Shown here: piece after piece, positions 47,151 to 58,104 of the stretch
Position numbering within the stretch: position 1 is the stretch's first letter
Layout: each line of letters begins with the position of its first letter
Origin: Gammaproteobacteria bacterium
GTDB taxonomy: Bacteria > Pseudomonadota > Gammaproteobacteria > Nevskiales > Nevskiaceae
Assembly (NCBI GenBank): GCA_026398875.1
Contig: JAPLSB010000005.1
Span: forward strand, 124,001 to 188,000
Direction: 5' to 3'
DNA: 64,000 bases
The notes under the pieces: model-generated
Told to the model about the DNA's origin: nothing
The model's database searches: none
The model's input: only the letters and a program-made list of their open reading frames with translations
Position numbers and translations under genes: made by a program

Positions 47151-48664
47151 ACGCCGCACTCGCCACCCGCAGCCTGCGGGCTCTGCTTGATGGCTTCGCT
47201 GCCGTCGATGCAGCCGCCGATATCGCCGTGACCGGCCTTGCGCTCGACAGCCGCACCGTCACGCCGGGCGCGCTGTTCCTCGCGCTGCGCGGTCAGGCGT
47301 CGCATGGCCTGGCGCATGTCGATGCGGCGATCGCCCGTGGCGCGGCGGCAGTGGTCTGGGAGCCGGCCGACGGCGTCGCTGCACCGCAGCTGTCGGTCCC
47401 GGCGATCGTCGTCGACGCACTCGGCCGCCATGCGGGAACGATCGCTGCACGCTGGCATCGTCATCCGTCTGCGGACCTGTTCACCGTCGGGATCACCGGC
47501 ACCGATGGCAAGACGTCCACCGCGCATCTGGTCGCACAGGCGTTCGAGCGCCTGCATAGTCCTTGCGCCTACTTCGGCACGCTCGGCTACGGCCGGCTCG
47601 GCGCGCTGGCCGCTGCCTCGCACACCACGCCGGACCCGCTGCGCCTGCAGGCGCTGCTTGCCGATGCCCGCGACGCGGGTGCAACGGCCTGCGCAATGGA
47701 AGTGTCGTCGCATGCGCTGGATCAGGCGCGCGTCGGTGGCGTGGCTTTCGATGTTGCGGTGCTGACCAATCTCGGCCGCGATCACCTCGACTACCACGGC
47801 ACTGTCGAGGCCTACGCCGCTGCCAAGCGCCGTCTGTTCGCGTGGCCGGATCTGCAGGCCGCAGTGCTGAATCAGGATGACGCGCACGGCCGGCGCTGGG
47901 CTGCGGAACTGCTCGCTGCCGCGCAGACGCCGGTGATCGTCTACGGGCTTGATGGCACGGCCGTACCCGGCGCGCGCTTCGTCATTGGCCGCGAGCTGGT
48001 GCTGCACGGCGATGGTCTGTCGATGCAGCTCGATACGTCATGGGGCCGCGCGCTGCTGAACAGCCGCCTGCTCGGCCGGTTCAACGCACACAACCTGCTG
48101 GCCGCGGCCAGCGTGCTGCTGGCGAACGGCGTCGCGCTGGCCGATGTGGTCGCAGTGCTCGCCGAATCACGCACCGTGCCGGGCCGCATCGAAGCCTTCC
48201 GCGTGCCGGGCAGCCCGCTGGTCGTCGTCGATTACGCGCACACGCCACAGGCTCTGGCCGCGGTGCTCGACGCGCTGCGTCCGCACACCGCCGGCAAGCT
48301 GATCAGCGTGTTCGGCTGTGGTGGCGATCGTGACCACGGCAAGCGGCCGCTGATGGCTGCGGCTGCGGTCGAGCGCAGCGATGTCGCGATCATCACCGAC
48401 GACAACCCGCGCTCCGAAGCGCCCGAAGCCATTGCCGCGGCAATGCTCGCCGGCATCCCGGCCGGGCGCACGGCGCAGGTGATCCACGATCGCGCCACCG
48501 CCATCGCCACGGCTATCGGCAGTGCTGCCGCGGACGACCTTGTGCTGATCGCCGGCAAGGGCCACGAGGATTACCAGCTTTATGGGCTGTATGGCCGCGA
48601 GCGCCGCCTGTTCTCCGACCGCGCCTATGTCGCCGACCTGCTCGGCCTGCCGAGGCGCGCATGA
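47147..48664 (+). CDS. murE: UDP-MurNAc-tripeptide ligase MurE (meso-diaminopimelate type)
   Basis: The 505-residue ligase has GTDGKTST at 118-125 (ATP loop), TTPDPL, Lys227 in the carbamylated-lysine region, and DNPR at 419-422, which marks meso-DAP rather than L-lysine specificity. It adds the third residue to UDP-MurNAc-Ala-Glu. It overlaps ftsI and murF by four bases each. Confidence 0.97.
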   Translation: MNAALATRSLRALLDGFAAVDAAADIAVTGLALDSRTVTPGALFLALRGQASHGLAHVDAAIARGAAAVVWEPADGVAAPQLSVPAIVVDALGRHAGTIAARWHRHPSADLFTVGITGTDGKTSTAHLVAQAFERLHSPCAYFGTLGYGRLGALAAASHTTPDPLRLQALLADARDAGATACAMEVSSHALDQARVGGVAFDVAVLTNLGRDHLDYHGTVEAYAAAKRRLFAWPDLQAAVLNQDDAHGRRWAAELLAAAQTPVIVYGLDGTAVPGARFVIGRELVLHGDGLSMQLDTSWGRALLNSRLLGRFNAHNLLAAASVLLANGVALADVVAVLAESRTVPGRIEAFRVPGSPLVVVDYAHTPQALAAVLDALRPHTAGKLISVFGCGGDRDHGKRPLMAAAAVERSDVAIITDDNPRSEAPEAIAAAMLAGIPAGRTAQVIHDRATAIATAIGSAAADDLVLIAGKGHEDYQLYGLYGRERRLFSDRAYVADLLGLPRRA

Positions 48665-50064
48665 GCACGTCCCCGAACCCTTCTTCGCCTGATCCGATGG
48701 AAACGCTTTTCGAAGCTGCCGCCCGCATTGGCGCGGTGCTGTACGGCCCCAACGCGACGTTCAATCGCGTGGTCACCGACACCCGGCAGCTGCAGCCCGG
48801 CGACCTGTTCGTGGCGCTGAAGGGCGACAAGTTCGATGGCCATGACTATGTGGCCCGTGCGGCCAGCCTCGGCGCCGTCGGCAGCCTGGTGTCTCGGCGC
48901 ATCGAAGGCGGCGGCGCGCAGATCCTCGTTGCCGACACGCTCGATGCGCTGCAGCGCTACGCGGCGAGCTGGCGCAATGATTTCGACATTCCGGTGATCG
49001 GCATCACCGGCTCCAACGGCAAGACCACGACCAAGCAGATGGTCGGCGCGGTGATGGCGGCGCGCGGGCCAGTGCTGATCACCGAAGGCAATCTCAACAA
49101 CCACATCGGCGTGCCGCTCACGCTGCTGAAGCTGCGCGCCGAGCATGCGACGGCCGTGATCGAGATGGGCGCCAACCACAAGGGTGAAGTCGCGCTGCTC
49201 GCGAAGCTGGCGCGGCCGCAGATCGGCATCGTCACGCAGGCCGGCGACGCCCACCTTGAAGGCTTCGGCTCGCGCGACGGTGTCGCGCATGCCAAGGGCG
49301 AACTGTTCGCGGCACTCGGCACCGACGGTCTTGCGATCATCAATGCCGATGACGTCTACGCGCCGCTGTGGAAGCAGCTGGCCGGCAAGGCCTCGATGCT
49401 GAGCTTCGGGCTGTCCGACGCCGCCGACGTGCGCGCCGAAGATCTGGTCGGCGTGCCGGAAGCCGCACCGGAAGCCACCGCATTCACCCTGGTGACGCCG
49501 GCGGGTGGTGCGCGCGTCGAACTCGGCATTCCCGGCGTCCACAACGTGATGAATGCGCTGTCGGCCGTCGCGGCCGGGCTGGCGCTGAACCTCGGCATCG
49601 GCCAGATCGCCGATGGCCTGGCGCGCATGGCGCCGGTGGCCGGGCGGCTGAACTGGAAGACCACGCCTGAAGGCGCGCGCGTGCTCGATGACAGCTACAA
49701 CGCCAACCCGACGTCCTTGCGTGCGGCGCTGAACCTGCTGGCCGGCCTGCCGGGCCAGCGCTGGGTGGTGCTCGGCGAGATGCGCGAGCTCGGCCCGGAT
49801 GCCGCGCAGATTCACGAAGAAGCTGGGCGCGCGGCGCGTTCGCTGGGCATCGACCGGCTGTACACGCTCGGCGCGATGACCCGCCATGCCGCCGATGGTT
49901 TCGGCAGCGCAGCACACAGCTTCGAGCAGGCCGATGATCTGATCGCGGCACTGCGCGACGATCTTGGCGAAGGCGTGACGGTGCTGGTCAAGGGTTCGCG
50001 CGGCGCGCGAATGGAGCGGATCGTCGCCGGACTGCTCGGTACCGCGATCGAGGAGGCGCACTGA
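48661..50064 (+). CDS. murF: UDP-MurNAc-tripeptide--D-alanyl-D-alanine ligase MurF
   Basis: The 467-residue ligase has [20 protein letters not shown] in the N-domain, [16 protein letters not shown] (ATP loop), [17 protein letters not shown] and [18 protein letters not shown]. It adds D-Ala-D-Ala, made by Ddl from the same cluster, to complete the UDP-pentapeptide. ATG 48661 overlaps the murE stop by four bases; the stop overlaps the mraY start by one base. Confidence 0.97.
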   Translation: MSTSPNPSSPDPMETLFEAAARIGAVLYGPNATFNRVVTDTRQLQPGDLFVALKGDKFDGHDYVARAASLGAVGSLVSRRIEGGGAQILVADTLDALQRYAASWRNDFDIPVIGITGSNGKTTTKQMVGAVMAARGPVLITEGNLNNHIGVPLTLLKLRAEHATAVIEMGANHKGEVALLAKLARPQIGIVTQAGDAHLEGFGSRDGVAHAKGELFAALGTDGLAIINADDVYAPLWKQLAGKASMLSFGLSDAADVRAEDLVGVPEAAPEATAFTLVTPAGGARVELGIPGVHNVMNALSAVAAGLALNLGIGQIADGLARMAPVAGRLNWKTTPEGARVLDDSYNANPTSLRAALNLLAGLPGQRWVVLGEMRELGPDAAQIHEEAGRAARSLGIDRLYTLGAMTRHAADGFGSAAHSFEQADDLIAALRDDLGEGVTVLVKGSRGARMERIVAGLLGTAIEEAH

Positions 50065-51149
50065 TGCTCTACGCGCTCGCCAGCCACCTGCAGCCGTACT
50101 ACAGCGGCTTCAACCTGTTCGGCTATCTGACCTTCCGCGCGATTCTCGGCGTGCTGACCGCGCTGATCTTCTGCTTCGTCGCCGGGCCGGGGATCATTCG
50201 CCGCCTGCAGATTCTCAAGTTCGGCCAGGTGATCCGCACCGACGGTCCGCAGTCGCACCTGAAGAAGACCGGCACGCCGACGATGGGCGGCGCGATGATC
50301 CTCGCCGGCATCGCCATCGCCACGTTGCTGTGGGCTGATCTGTCGAACCGCTTCGTCTGGTTCGCGCTGATCCCGACCCTGGCGTTCGGCATCGTCGGCT
50401 TCTTCGACGACTACCTGAAGATCACCCGGAAGAACACCAAGGGTCTGGTGGCTCGCAAGAAGTACTTCTGGCTGTCGCTGGCCGGCTTCGGTACCGCGAT
50501 CGCGATCTCGTACACCGCGAAGACGCCGATTGAAACCAGCCTGATCCTGCCATTCGTCAAGGACGTGACGATCCCGCTCGGCATCTTTTTCATTCCGTGG
50601 ACCTATCTGGTCATCGTCGGCTCATCCAACGCGGTGAACCTGACCGATGGCCTCGACGGTCTGGCGATCATGCCGACGGTGCTGGTCGCCTCGGCACTCG
50701 CGGTGTTCGCCTACGCCACCGGCAACGTGAAGATCGCAACCTATCTCGGCATTCCGTACATCCAGGGCGTCGGCGAACTCGCCGTGTTCTGCACCGCGAT
50801 CGCCGGTGCCGGCCTGGGCTTCCTGTGGTTCAACGCCTATCCGGCCCAGGTGTTCATGGGTGACGTCGGTGCGCTGGCGTTGGGTGCCGCGCTCGGCGTG
50901 GTCGCCGTTCTGGTTCGTCAGGAAATCGTGCTGGCGATCATGGGCGGCGTGTTCGTGGCCGAAACGCTGTCGGTCGCGATCCAGGTCAGCTACTTCAAGT
51001 GGTCCGGTGGCAAGCGCATCTTCCGGATGGCGCCGCTGCACCACCACTACGAACTGAAAGGCTGGCCGGAGCCGAAGATCATCGTCCGCTTCTGGATCAT
51101 CACCTTGATTCTGGTGCTGATCGGTTTGTCCACGCTGAAGGTGCGCTGA
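50064..51149 (+). CDS. mraY: Phospho-N-acetylmuramoyl-pentapeptide transferase
   Basis: The 361-residue polytopic protein shows about ten hydrophobic helices, [11 protein letters not shown], the Asp-rich [26 protein letters not shown] (Mg2+ site) and [15 protein letters not shown]. It transfers phospho-MurNAc-pentapeptide to undecaprenyl phosphate, forming lipid I at the inner membrane. Confidence 0.98.
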   Translation: MLYALASHLQPYYSGFNLFGYLTFRAILGVLTALIFCFVAGPGIIRRLQILKFGQVIRTDGPQSHLKKTGTPTMGGAMILAGIAIATLLWADLSNRFVWFALIPTLAFGIVGFFDDYLKITRKNTKGLVARKKYFWLSLAGFGTAIAISYTAKTPIETSLILPFVKDVTIPLGIFFIPWTYLVIVGSSNAVNLTDGLDGLAIMPTVLVASALAVFAYATGNVKIATYLGIPYIQGVGELAVFCTAIAGAGLGFLWFNAYPAQVFMGDVGALALGAALGVVAVLVRQEIVLAIMGGVFVAETLSVAIQVSYFKWSGGKRIFRMAPLHHHYELKGWPEPKIIVRFWIITLILVLIGLSTLKVR

Positions 51150-51150
51150 C

Positions 51151-52491
51151 ATGACTCGCTACGCCGGTCAGTCCATCCTCGTCGTCGGCCTCGGCAAGAG
51201 CGGCGCGTCGACCGCCCGCTACCTGTCGCGCGAAGGCGCGCGGATGGTGCTCACCGATTCCCGCGCGGCGCCCGGCGGCCTTGACGAGCTGCGCGCGCTG
51301 CCCGGTGTCGATGGCATCCATGTCGGCGCGTTCGCGGCACCGGCGCCGCTGTCGCAGTTCGCGTTCGCCGTGGTGTCGCCCGGCGTGCCGCTCGATGATC
51401 CGTTCATCGAATCGCTGCGCGCCGCCAAGCTGGAACTGATCGGCGACATCGAACTGTTCGCGCGTGCGGTCGGCGATACGCCGGTGATCGGCATCACCGG
51501 CTCCAACGGCAAGAGCACGGTCACCGAGCTGATCGGCGCGATGGCGCGCGAAGCCGGCGTTCACGCCGGGGTTGGCGGAAATCTCGGCACGCCAGCGCTG
51601 GACCTGCTCGACGACCGCCACCAGCTGTACGTGCTGGAACTGTCCAGCTTCCAGCTGGAGACCACGGAAACGCTGAAGCTGGTTGCGGCAACGGTGCTGA
51701 ACATCTCGCCGGATCATCTGGATCGCCACGGCTCGCTTGAGCGCTACACGGCGGCCAAGGCCCGCATCTACGCCCACACGCAGACCGCCGTCGTCAACCG
51801 CGACGACCGCTCGACGCATACCGGCGCGCATACGGCGCGGCGTGTGGTTAGCTTCGGCCCCGACGCCCCGAGCAAGGGCCACTACGGCCTGATCGAGCAC
51901 GACGGCGAAACCTGGGCGGCGCGCGGCGAAACGCCGCTGTTCCCGATCTCCAGCCTGAAGATCGAAGGCCTGCACAACGCCGCCAACGCGCTGGCCGCGT
52001 TCGCGCTGGCCGAGGCGGCCGGCCTGAACGAGGCCGGCATGTTCAAGGCACTGTTCAGCTTCACCGGGCTGGCGCACCGCTGCGAATGGGTGGCCGACCT
52101 CGATGGCGTGTCGTGGATCAACGATTCCAAGGGCACCAATGTCGGCGCGACGATGGCGGCGCTGCAGGGCTTGCAGGGGCCGCTGGTGTGGATCGGCGGT
52201 GGTCAGGGCAAGGGTCAGGATTTCACGGCGCTGCGCGCGCCGCTGAAAGCCAAGGCGCGGCTGGCGATCCTGTTCGGTCAGGATGCCGCAGCGATCGAAC
52301 ACGATCTGGCCGGCCAGGTGCCGGTGCAGCGCGTCGATGATCTGGCGGCGGCGGTGCTGGCCGCGCGAACGGCCGCCCAGCACGGCGATCGCGTGCTGCT
52401 GTCGCCGGCCTGCGCCAGTCTCGACCAGTTCAAGAACTACGAGCAGCGCGGTGCGGTGTTTCGCGCCCGCGTGCTGGAGCTGAAGGCTTGA
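51151..52491 (+). CDS. murD: UDP-MurNAc-L-alanine--D-glutamate ligase MurD
   Basis: The 446-residue ligase begins with a Rossmann-like domain (ILVVGLGKSGASTARYL), then [16 protein letters not shown] (ATP loop), NISPDHLDRHGSL and WINDSKGTNVGATMAAL, and LSPACASLDQFKNYEQRG. It adds D-glutamate to UDP-MurNAc-Ala. One base separates it from mraY. Its stop overlaps the ftsW start codon. Confidence 0.97.
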   Translation: MTRYAGQSILVVGLGKSGASTARYLSREGARMVLTDSRAAPGGLDELRALPGVDGIHVGAFAAPAPLSQFAFAVVSPGVPLDDPFIESLRAAKLELIGDIELFARAVGDTPVIGITGSNGKSTVTELIGAMAREAGVHAGVGGNLGTPALDLLDDRHQLYVLELSSFQLETTETLKLVAATVLNISPDHLDRHGSLERYTAAKARIYAHTQTAVVNRDDRSTHTGAHTARRVVSFGPDAPSKGHYGLIEHDGETWAARGETPLFPISSLKIEGLHNAANALAAFALAEAAGLNEAGMFKALFSFTGLAHRCEWVADLDGVSWINDSKGTNVGATMAALQGLQGPLVWIGGGQGKGQDFTALRAPLKAKARLAILFGQDAAAIEHDLAGQVPVQRVDDLAAAVLAARTAAQHGDRVLLSPACASLDQFKNYEQRGAVFRARVLELKA

Positions 52492-53777
52492 GCGCCCAGG
52501 CCAGTCTGCCGTTCGGCCTGTCGCCGGCCCGTTACGGGCTGGATACCGGCTTCTGCCTAGCCGTGGCGATCCTGATCGCCTGGGGGCTGGTGATGGTCGC
52601 GTCGGCCTCGGTCGCGGTGTCCGAGCGCATGGCTGGCGCCTCGACCCTGTACTACTTCAACCGCCAGCTGATGTTCATGGCGATGGGCCTGGGCGCGGCA
52701 ACGCTGGTCTTCGCGGTGCCGATGAAGTCCTGGGAAAGCACCGGCCCGCTGCTGCTGATGCTGGCGCTGGTGCTGCTGGTCCTGGTGCTGGTGCCTGGCA
52801 TCGGCGTGATCCGCAACGGCGCGCGGCGCTGGATTCCGATCGGCCCGTTCCTGCTGCAGGTGTCGGAGCCGGCGCGGCTGGCGGTGATCGTCTATCTGGC
52901 CGGCTACATCGTGCGCCGTCAGGTGCCGCTGCGGACCACCACCAAGGGCCTGTTCGCACCGTTCATTCCGCTGGCGATCGTCGGCGTGCTGCTGATCGGC
53001 GAGCGCGACTTCGGCGCCACCGCAATCCTGATGGGCGTGGCGTTGCTGATGCTGTTTCTCGGCGGCGCGCGGCTGCGCGACATGGCGGTGATCGGGGCAT
53101 CGGTCAGCGTCGTGCTGGTCATGCTGGTGCTGATCGCGCCGTATCGCGTCAAGCGCGTGATCGGCTTCCTGAATCCGGAACTCGATCCGCGCGGCGACAA
53201 CTTCCAGCTGGTGCAGTCACTGATCGCGGTGGCGCGCGGCGAATGGAGCGGTGTCGGCCTCGGCAACAGCCTGCAGAAGCTGCTGTACCTGCCGGAAATG
53301 CACACCGACTTCATCTTCGCGATCCTCGCCGAGGAGTTCGGCCTGTTCGGCGTGCTGGTGCTGATCGGTCTGTTCGCGACCGTCGTCTGGCGCGGCTTTG
53401 CGATCGGCCGCGTGGCCGAAGCGATGAACTGCCGCTTCAGCGCCTACCTCTGCTACGGCCTGTCCGGCTGGTTCGGCCTGCAGTCGCTGATCAACATGGC
53501 GGTCAATATGGGCGCGCTGCCCACCAAGGGCCTGACCCTGCCGTTCATGAGCTACGGCGGCTCCAGCTTGATCACCGTCTGCGTGATGGCCGCGCTGATC
53601 CTGCGCGTCGACTACGAGAACCGTTATCTGCAGGCCGGTCATCCGGGCATCGGCGGCCGGGCCGGTGCGCCCGATGCGCTGGCCCGTCGTGCCGGCATCG
53701 GCGCGGGCACGACCAGCCGTGGCGAGTCGGGCAGCAAGCTGTTCGCGTTCTTCCGCCGTCGCGGAGGTCGCCCATGA
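52488..53777 (+). CDS. ftsW: Peptidoglycan glycosyltransferase FtsW
   Basis: The 429-residue SEDS protein has about ten transmembrane segments, [33 protein letters not shown] and [12 protein letters not shown] near the end. FtsW polymerises lipid II at the septum with FtsI. The start is a TTG at 52488 that overlaps the murD stop (TTGA), with GGAG upstream; an initiating ATG appears only later, so TTG is the best reading. The C-terminal cytoplasmic tail is Gly/Arg/Ala-rich. Confidence 0.95.
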   Translation: MSAQASLPFGLSPARYGLDTGFCLAVAILIAWGLVMVASASVAVSERMAGASTLYYFNRQLMFMAMGLGAATLVFAVPMKSWESTGPLLLMLALVLLVLVLVPGIGVIRNGARRWIPIGPFLLQVSEPARLAVIVYLAGYIVRRQVPLRTTTKGLFAPFIPLAIVGVLLIGERDFGATAILMGVALLMLFLGGARLRDMAVIGASVSVVLVMLVLIAPYRVKRVIGFLNPELDPRGDNFQLVQSLIAVARGEWSGVGLGNSLQKLLYLPEMHTDFIFAILAEEFGLFGVLVLIGLFATVVWRGFAIGRVAEAMNCRFSAYLCYGLSGWFGLQSLINMAVNMGALPTKGLTLPFMSYGGSSLITVCVMAALILRVDYENRYLQAGHPGIGGRAGAPDALARRAGIGAGTTSRGESGSKLFAFFRRRGGRP

Positions 53778-54838
53778 AAATCATGATCGCGGCCGGAGGC
53801 ACCGGCGGACATGTCTACCCGGCACTCGCCGTCGCCAAGGTGCTGATGCGCCGCGGCCACGAGGTTGTCTGGATGGGTACGCCGGACAGCTTCGAAGCCC
53901 GCGTCGTGCCGCCGCATGGCATTCCGTTCGAGCCGGTGCGGGTCTCCGGCGTGCGCGGCAAGGGCCTGCTGACGCTGGTCAAGGCGCCGCTGCGGGTGCT
54001 GCGCGCCGTGCTCGATGCGCTGTCGGTGCTGCGTCGCCAGAACCCGGCGCTGGTGCTTGGCATGGGCGGCTTCGCGGCCGGGCCGGGCGGTCTGGCGGCA
54101 AGGCTCAGCGGCCGGCCGCTGGTGATCCACGAACAGAACGCCGCGGCCGGCATGACCAACCGGCTGCTGGCGCGCATCGCGACCCGCGTGCTCGAAGCGT
54201 TTCCCGGCACGTTTGCCCATGCCATGACGGTTGGCAACCCGGTGCGGGCCGGCTTTCTCGAACTGCCGCCACCGGCGCAGCGGCTGGCCGCGCACGGCAC
54301 GGTGCCGCGGGTGCTGGTGCTTGGCGGCAGTCAGGGCGCACGTGCGCTGAATCAGGTGCTGCCGGCGGCACTGGCGCTGTTGCCGGTCGAGCAGCGTCCG
54401 CAGGTGCGCCATCAGGCCGGCCGTACGCTGGACATCGCACAGACCGCCTACGCCGAGGCAGGCGTCAATGCCGAGGTGCTGGCCTTCATCGACGACATGC
54501 CGGCCGCCTACGACTGGGCCGATCTGGTCGTCTGCCGTTCCGGTGCCTCGACCGTTGCCGAACTGGCGGCGGCCGGTTGTGCGGCGCTGCTGGTGCCGTT
54601 CCCGGCGGCGGTAGACGATCACCAGACCCGGAACGGCGAGTTTCTGGTCAAGGCGGGTGCTGCGATCCTGATCCAGGAGGCAGCCCTGACGCCGCAGCGC
54701 CTTGCCGACACGCTGCGCGACCTGCTGTCGCGCCGAGCCCAGCTGGCGATGATGGCGACCGCTGCCCGCACGGCCGCCTGGATCGCCGCCGACGAACGCA
54801 TTGCCGATCTTTGTCTGGAATTGGGAGCTGCCCGGTGA
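53774..54838 (+). CDS. murG: UDP-GlcNAc:undecaprenyl-PP-MurNAc-pentapeptide GlcNAc transferase MurG
   Basis: The 354-residue GT-B enzyme has [16 protein letters not shown] (donor loop) at 6-21, [36 protein letters not shown] and [15 protein letters not shown]. It makes lipid II from lipid I. ATG 53774 overlaps the ftsW end; the frame is open upstream through ftsW as a shadow. Confidence 0.97.
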   Translation: MKIMIAAGGTGGHVYPALAVAKVLMRRGHEVVWMGTPDSFEARVVPPHGIPFEPVRVSGVRGKGLLTLVKAPLRVLRAVLDALSVLRRQNPALVLGMGGFAAGPGGLAARLSGRPLVIHEQNAAAGMTNRLLARIATRVLEAFPGTFAHAMTVGNPVRAGFLELPPPAQRLAAHGTVPRVLVLGGSQGARALNQVLPAALALLPVEQRPQVRHQAGRTLDIAQTAYAEAGVNAEVLAFIDDMPAAYDWADLVVCRSGASTVAELAAAGCAALLVPFPAAVDDHQTRNGEFLVKAGAAILIQEAALTPQRLADTLRDLLSRRAQLAMMATAARTAAWIAADERIADLCLELGAAR

Positions 54839-56250
54839 CTACGCTCGGAACCCAGCCGATGCGCCGAATCCGGCGCATTCACCTGCTTGGCATCGGCGGC
54901 TCCGGCATGGCCGGCATCGCCGAAGTGCTGATCAATCTCGGCTATCAGGTGTCCGGCTCGGATCTGAAGGAATCCGCCGCCACCCGGCGCCTGATCGCGC
55001 TCGGTGCGGTTATCGCTTATGGCCATGACGCGAACCGCGTGGCCGAGGTCGACGTCGTGGTGATCTCCACCGCGATCAAGGCCGACAACCCGGAACTGGC
55101 CGCTGCCCGCGCTGCACGGATTCCAGTGGTCCGCCGCGCCGAGATGCTTGCCGAGCTGATGCGCTTCCGCTATGGCGTCGCGGTTGCCGGCACGCACGGC
55201 AAGACCACGACCACCAGTCTGGTGGCCAGCGTGCTCGCCGAAGGCGGCCTCGATCCGACCTATGTGATCGGCGGCAAGCTGAAGAGCGCCGGCACCAACG
55301 CCAAGCTCGGCAGCGGCACCTATCTGGTCGCCGAAGCCGACGAGAGCGACGCCAGCTTCCTGCATCTGAACCCGATGATCGCGATCGTCACCAACATCGA
55401 CGCCGATCACCTGGAAACCTATGGCGGCGACTTCCGCCGCCTGCGCGCGACGTTCATCGAATTCCTGCAGCGCCTGCCGTTCTACGGGCTGGCGGTGATG
55501 TGCGTCGACGATGCCGAAGTGCGCGGCGTGATCGACGACATTGGCCGCCCGGTGCTGACCTACGGCATCGACGGCCCGGCCGATCTGCGCGCCACCGACA
55601 TCCGCTTCGAAGCCAATGGCGCGCACTTCAACGTGCTGCTCGCCGATGGCACGGTCGAGCCGATGCACGTCAACCTGCCCGGCCGCCACAACGTGCTGAA
55701 TGCGCTGGCCGCGATTGCCGTCGCCCGCGAACTGGGTGTCGGCTTCGATGCGATGCGCCGTGCGCTGTCGGAATTCCAGGGCGTTGGCCGGCGCTGCGAA
55801 TCGCATGGCGACTGGCAGGTCGGCGGCGCCGTGGTGCGCATCGTCGATGACTACGGTCACCACCCGCGCGAGCTGAAGGTGACCTTCGACGCTATCCGCG
55901 GCGCCTATCCGGGCCGTCGGCTGGTCGTCGCCTTCCAGCCGCACCGCTACAGCCGCACGCGCGATCTGTTCGATGACTTCTGCGCGGTCTTGAGCGAAAC
56001 CGACGCGCTGTTGCTGACCGAGGTCTACGCGGCCGGCGAAACCGCACTGCCGGATGCCGATGGCCGAGCGCTGGCGCGCGGCATCCGCGCCCGCGGCAAG
56101 GTCGAGCCGGTGTTCGTCAAGACCGTCGCCGAAGCGCCGGACGCGCTGGCGACGATGGTTCGCGATGGCGATGTGGTGCTGACCGTCGGCGCCGGCGACA
56201 TCGGTGGACTCGCTGGCCTGCTGTCGAGCCAGTGGGAGGCGGCATCGTGA
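54835..56250 (+). CDS. murC: UDP-N-acetylmuramate--L-alanine ligase MurC
   Basis: The 471-residue ligase begins [20 protein letters not shown] from GTG 54835, which overlaps the murG stop; ATG 54859 is possible. It carries [47 protein letters not shown] and [13 protein letters not shown]. It makes the first peptide bond of the stem, adding L-Ala to UDP-MurNAc. Its C-terminus overlaps the murB start by one base. Confidence 0.97.
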   Translation: MTTLGTQPMRRIRRIHLLGIGGSGMAGIAEVLINLGYQVSGSDLKESAATRRLIALGAVIAYGHDANRVAEVDVVVISTAIKADNPELAAARAARIPVVRRAEMLAELMRFRYGVAVAGTHGKTTTTSLVASVLAEGGLDPTYVIGGKLKSAGTNAKLGSGTYLVAEADESDASFLHLNPMIAIVTNIDADHLETYGGDFRRLRATFIEFLQRLPFYGLAVMCVDDAEVRGVIDDIGRPVLTYGIDGPADLRATDIRFEANGAHFNVLLADGTVEPMHVNLPGRHNVLNALAAIAVARELGVGFDAMRRALSEFQGVGRRCESHGDWQVGGAVVRIVDDYGHHPRELKVTFDAIRGAYPGRRLVVAFQPHRYSRTRDLFDDFCAVLSETDALLLTEVYAAGETALPDADGRALARGIRARGKVEPVFVKTVAEAPDALATMVRDGDVVLTVGAGDIGGLAGLLSSQWEAAS

Positions 56251-57155
56251 TGCGCGAGCCGACCCCGATCAGCATTCGCGGCGTCGTCCGTACCGGCGAG
56301 CCGCTGGCGCGCCACACCAGCTGGCGCGTTGGCGGTCCGGCCGATCGCTACGTCGAGCCAGCCGACCGCGACGACCTGATCGCCTTCGTCCGCCAGTTGC
56401 CGGCCGATGAGCCAGTGCTGTGGCTGGGCCTCGGCTCGAATCTGCTGGTCCGCGATGGCGGCTTCCGCGGCACGGTGATCGCGCTGCACGGCGCGCTCGA
56501 TGAACTGCGGCTCGAAGCCGCGGATCGTCTGTACGCCGAAGCCGGCCTGCATTGCGCGCGCCTGGCCAAGTTCGCCGAACGCCAGCAGCTCGCCGGGCTT
56601 GGCTACATGGCCGGCATTCCGGGCACCGTCGGCGGCGCGCTGGCGATGAACGCCGGTGCCTGGGGTGGCGAAACCTGGCCGACCGTTGCCGAAGTCGAAG
56701 TGCTCATGCGCGACGGTTCGACCGCCTGGCTGTCGCCATCGGCGTTCCAGACCGGCTACCGCACGGTGCTGCCGCCCGCCGATGTGCTCGGCTTCCTCGC
56801 GGCCCGCTTCACGGTCAGCGCCGACGCCGATGGTGCCTATGCCGCGGCGACGCGCGCCTCGCTGGCCCAGCGCAAGGCGACCCAGCCGGTCGGCAAACCG
56901 AGTGCCGGCAGCACGTTCCGCAATCCGCCGGGCGATCACGCGGCACGGCTGATCGAGTCCTGCGGCCTGAAGAACCACCGGATCGGCGGCGCCCACGTGT
57001 CGCAGCAGCACGCCAATTTCATCCTGACCGAGGACGGCGCCAGCGCTGCCGACGTCGAAACCCTGATCGAGCACATTCGCCACGTCGTGAAGCAGCAGAC
57101 CGGAGTCGATTTGCATACCGAAGTGAAGATGGTCGGGGACAAGGCCGATGCGTAA
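56250..57155 (+). CDS. murB: UDP-N-acetylenolpyruvoylglucosamine reductase MurB
   Basis: The 301-residue FAD enzyme has HTSWRVGGPADRYVEP, LGSNLLVRDGGFRG (FAD loop), IPGTVGGALAMNAGAWGGE, and AGSTFRNP (proton-donor Ser) and HTEVKMVG (Glu) near the end. It reduces enolpyruvyl-UDP-GlcNAc to UDP-MurNAc with NADPH. ATG 56250 overlaps the murC stop by one base; GTG 56247 is an alternative. It overlaps ddl by eight bases. Confidence 0.96.
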   Translation: MREPTPISIRGVVRTGEPLARHTSWRVGGPADRYVEPADRDDLIAFVRQLPADEPVLWLGLGSNLLVRDGGFRGTVIALHGALDELRLEAADRLYAEAGLHCARLAKFAERQQLAGLGYMAGIPGTVGGALAMNAGAWGGETWPTVAEVEVLMRDGSTAWLSPSAFQTGYRTVLPPADVLGFLAARFTVSADADGAYAAATRASLAQRKATQPVGKPSAGSTFRNPPGDHAARLIESCGLKNHRIGGAHVSQQHANFILTEDGASAADVETLIEHIRHVVKQQTGVDLHTEVKMVGDKADA

Positions 57156-58104
57156 GCGCACGAGCAACCCCAAGGATTTCGGCAAGGTCGGCGTGCTCTA
57201 TGGCGGCTGGTCCGCCGAACGCCAGGTGTCGCTGTGGAGCGGCGAGGGCGTGATTGCCGCGCTGACCCGGCTTGGCATCGACGTCGTCGCGATCGACGCC
57301 GATCGTGAAGCGATCCTGACCTTGCCGAAGCGCAAGCTCGATCGCGTGTTCAGCGTGCTGCACGGCACCGGCGGCGAAGACGGCACGGTGCAGGCGATCC
57401 TGGACCTGCACGGCATCCCGTATCCAGGCTGCGGCGTGCTGGCATCGGCACTGGCGATGGACAAGCTGCGCACCAAGCGGATCTGGAAAGGCGAGCGACT
57501 GCCGACCCCGGACTGGCGGGTGCTCGACAGCGTCGACGATGCCTATGGTGCAGCCGATCTGTTCGGCTATCCGTTCATCATCAAGCCGGCGGCGGATGGT
57601 TCGAGCGTCGGCGTGTCGAAGGTCAAGAGCCGCGATCAGATCGAAGCCGCCTACACGCTGGCCTGCGGCGACAACGGCCGCGTGGTGATGGCGGAAGCCT
57701 TTATCGCCGGCGGCGAGTACACCTGCGCAATCGTCGACGGCCAGCCGCTGCCGGTGATCCGCATCGTGCCGGACGGCGAGTTCTACGACTTCCACGCCAA
57801 GTACATCTCCAACGACACGCGCTACATCTGCCCGACCGATCTGGTGCCGACGCACGAGCAGGAGTTGCAGGCGATCTGCGTGCGCGCCTTCGATGCGATC
57901 GGTGGCCGTGGCTGGGGCCGCGTCGATTTCATGATGGATGCCGAAGGCCGGCCGTGGCTGCTGGAAGTCAACACGCTGCCGGGCATGACCTCGCACAGCC
58001 TGGTGCCGATGGCCGCCAACGCGGTCGGCATGGATTACGACGCGCTGTGCTGGGCCATTCTCGAAACCACGCTCGACAGCCCATCGGGAGCGGACCGCGC
58101 ATGA
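57148..58104 (+). CDS. ddl: D-alanine--D-alanine ligase
   Basis: The 318-residue ATP-grasp enzyme has VGVLYGGWSAERQVSL, LHGTGGEDGTVQAILD, FIIKPAADGSSVGVSKV and LLEVNTLPGMTSHSLVPMA. It makes the dipeptide added by MurF. ATG 57148 overlaps the end of murB by eight bases and its stop overlaps the ftsQ start (ATGA). Type DdlB by location in the dcw cluster. Confidence 0.97.
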   Translation: MRKRTSNPKDFGKVGVLYGGWSAERQVSLWSGEGVIAALTRLGIDVVAIDADREAILTLPKRKLDRVFSVLHGTGGEDGTVQAILDLHGIPYPGCGVLASALAMDKLRTKRIWKGERLPTPDWRVLDSVDDAYGAADLFGYPFIIKPAADGSSVGVSKVKSRDQIEAAYTLACGDNGRVVMAEAFIAGGEYTCAIVDGQPLPVIRIVPDGEFYDFHAKYISNDTRYICPTDLVPTHEQELQAICVRAFDAIGGRGWGRVDFMMDAEGRPWLLEVNTLPGMTSHSLVPMAANAVGMDYDALCWAILETTLDSPSGADRA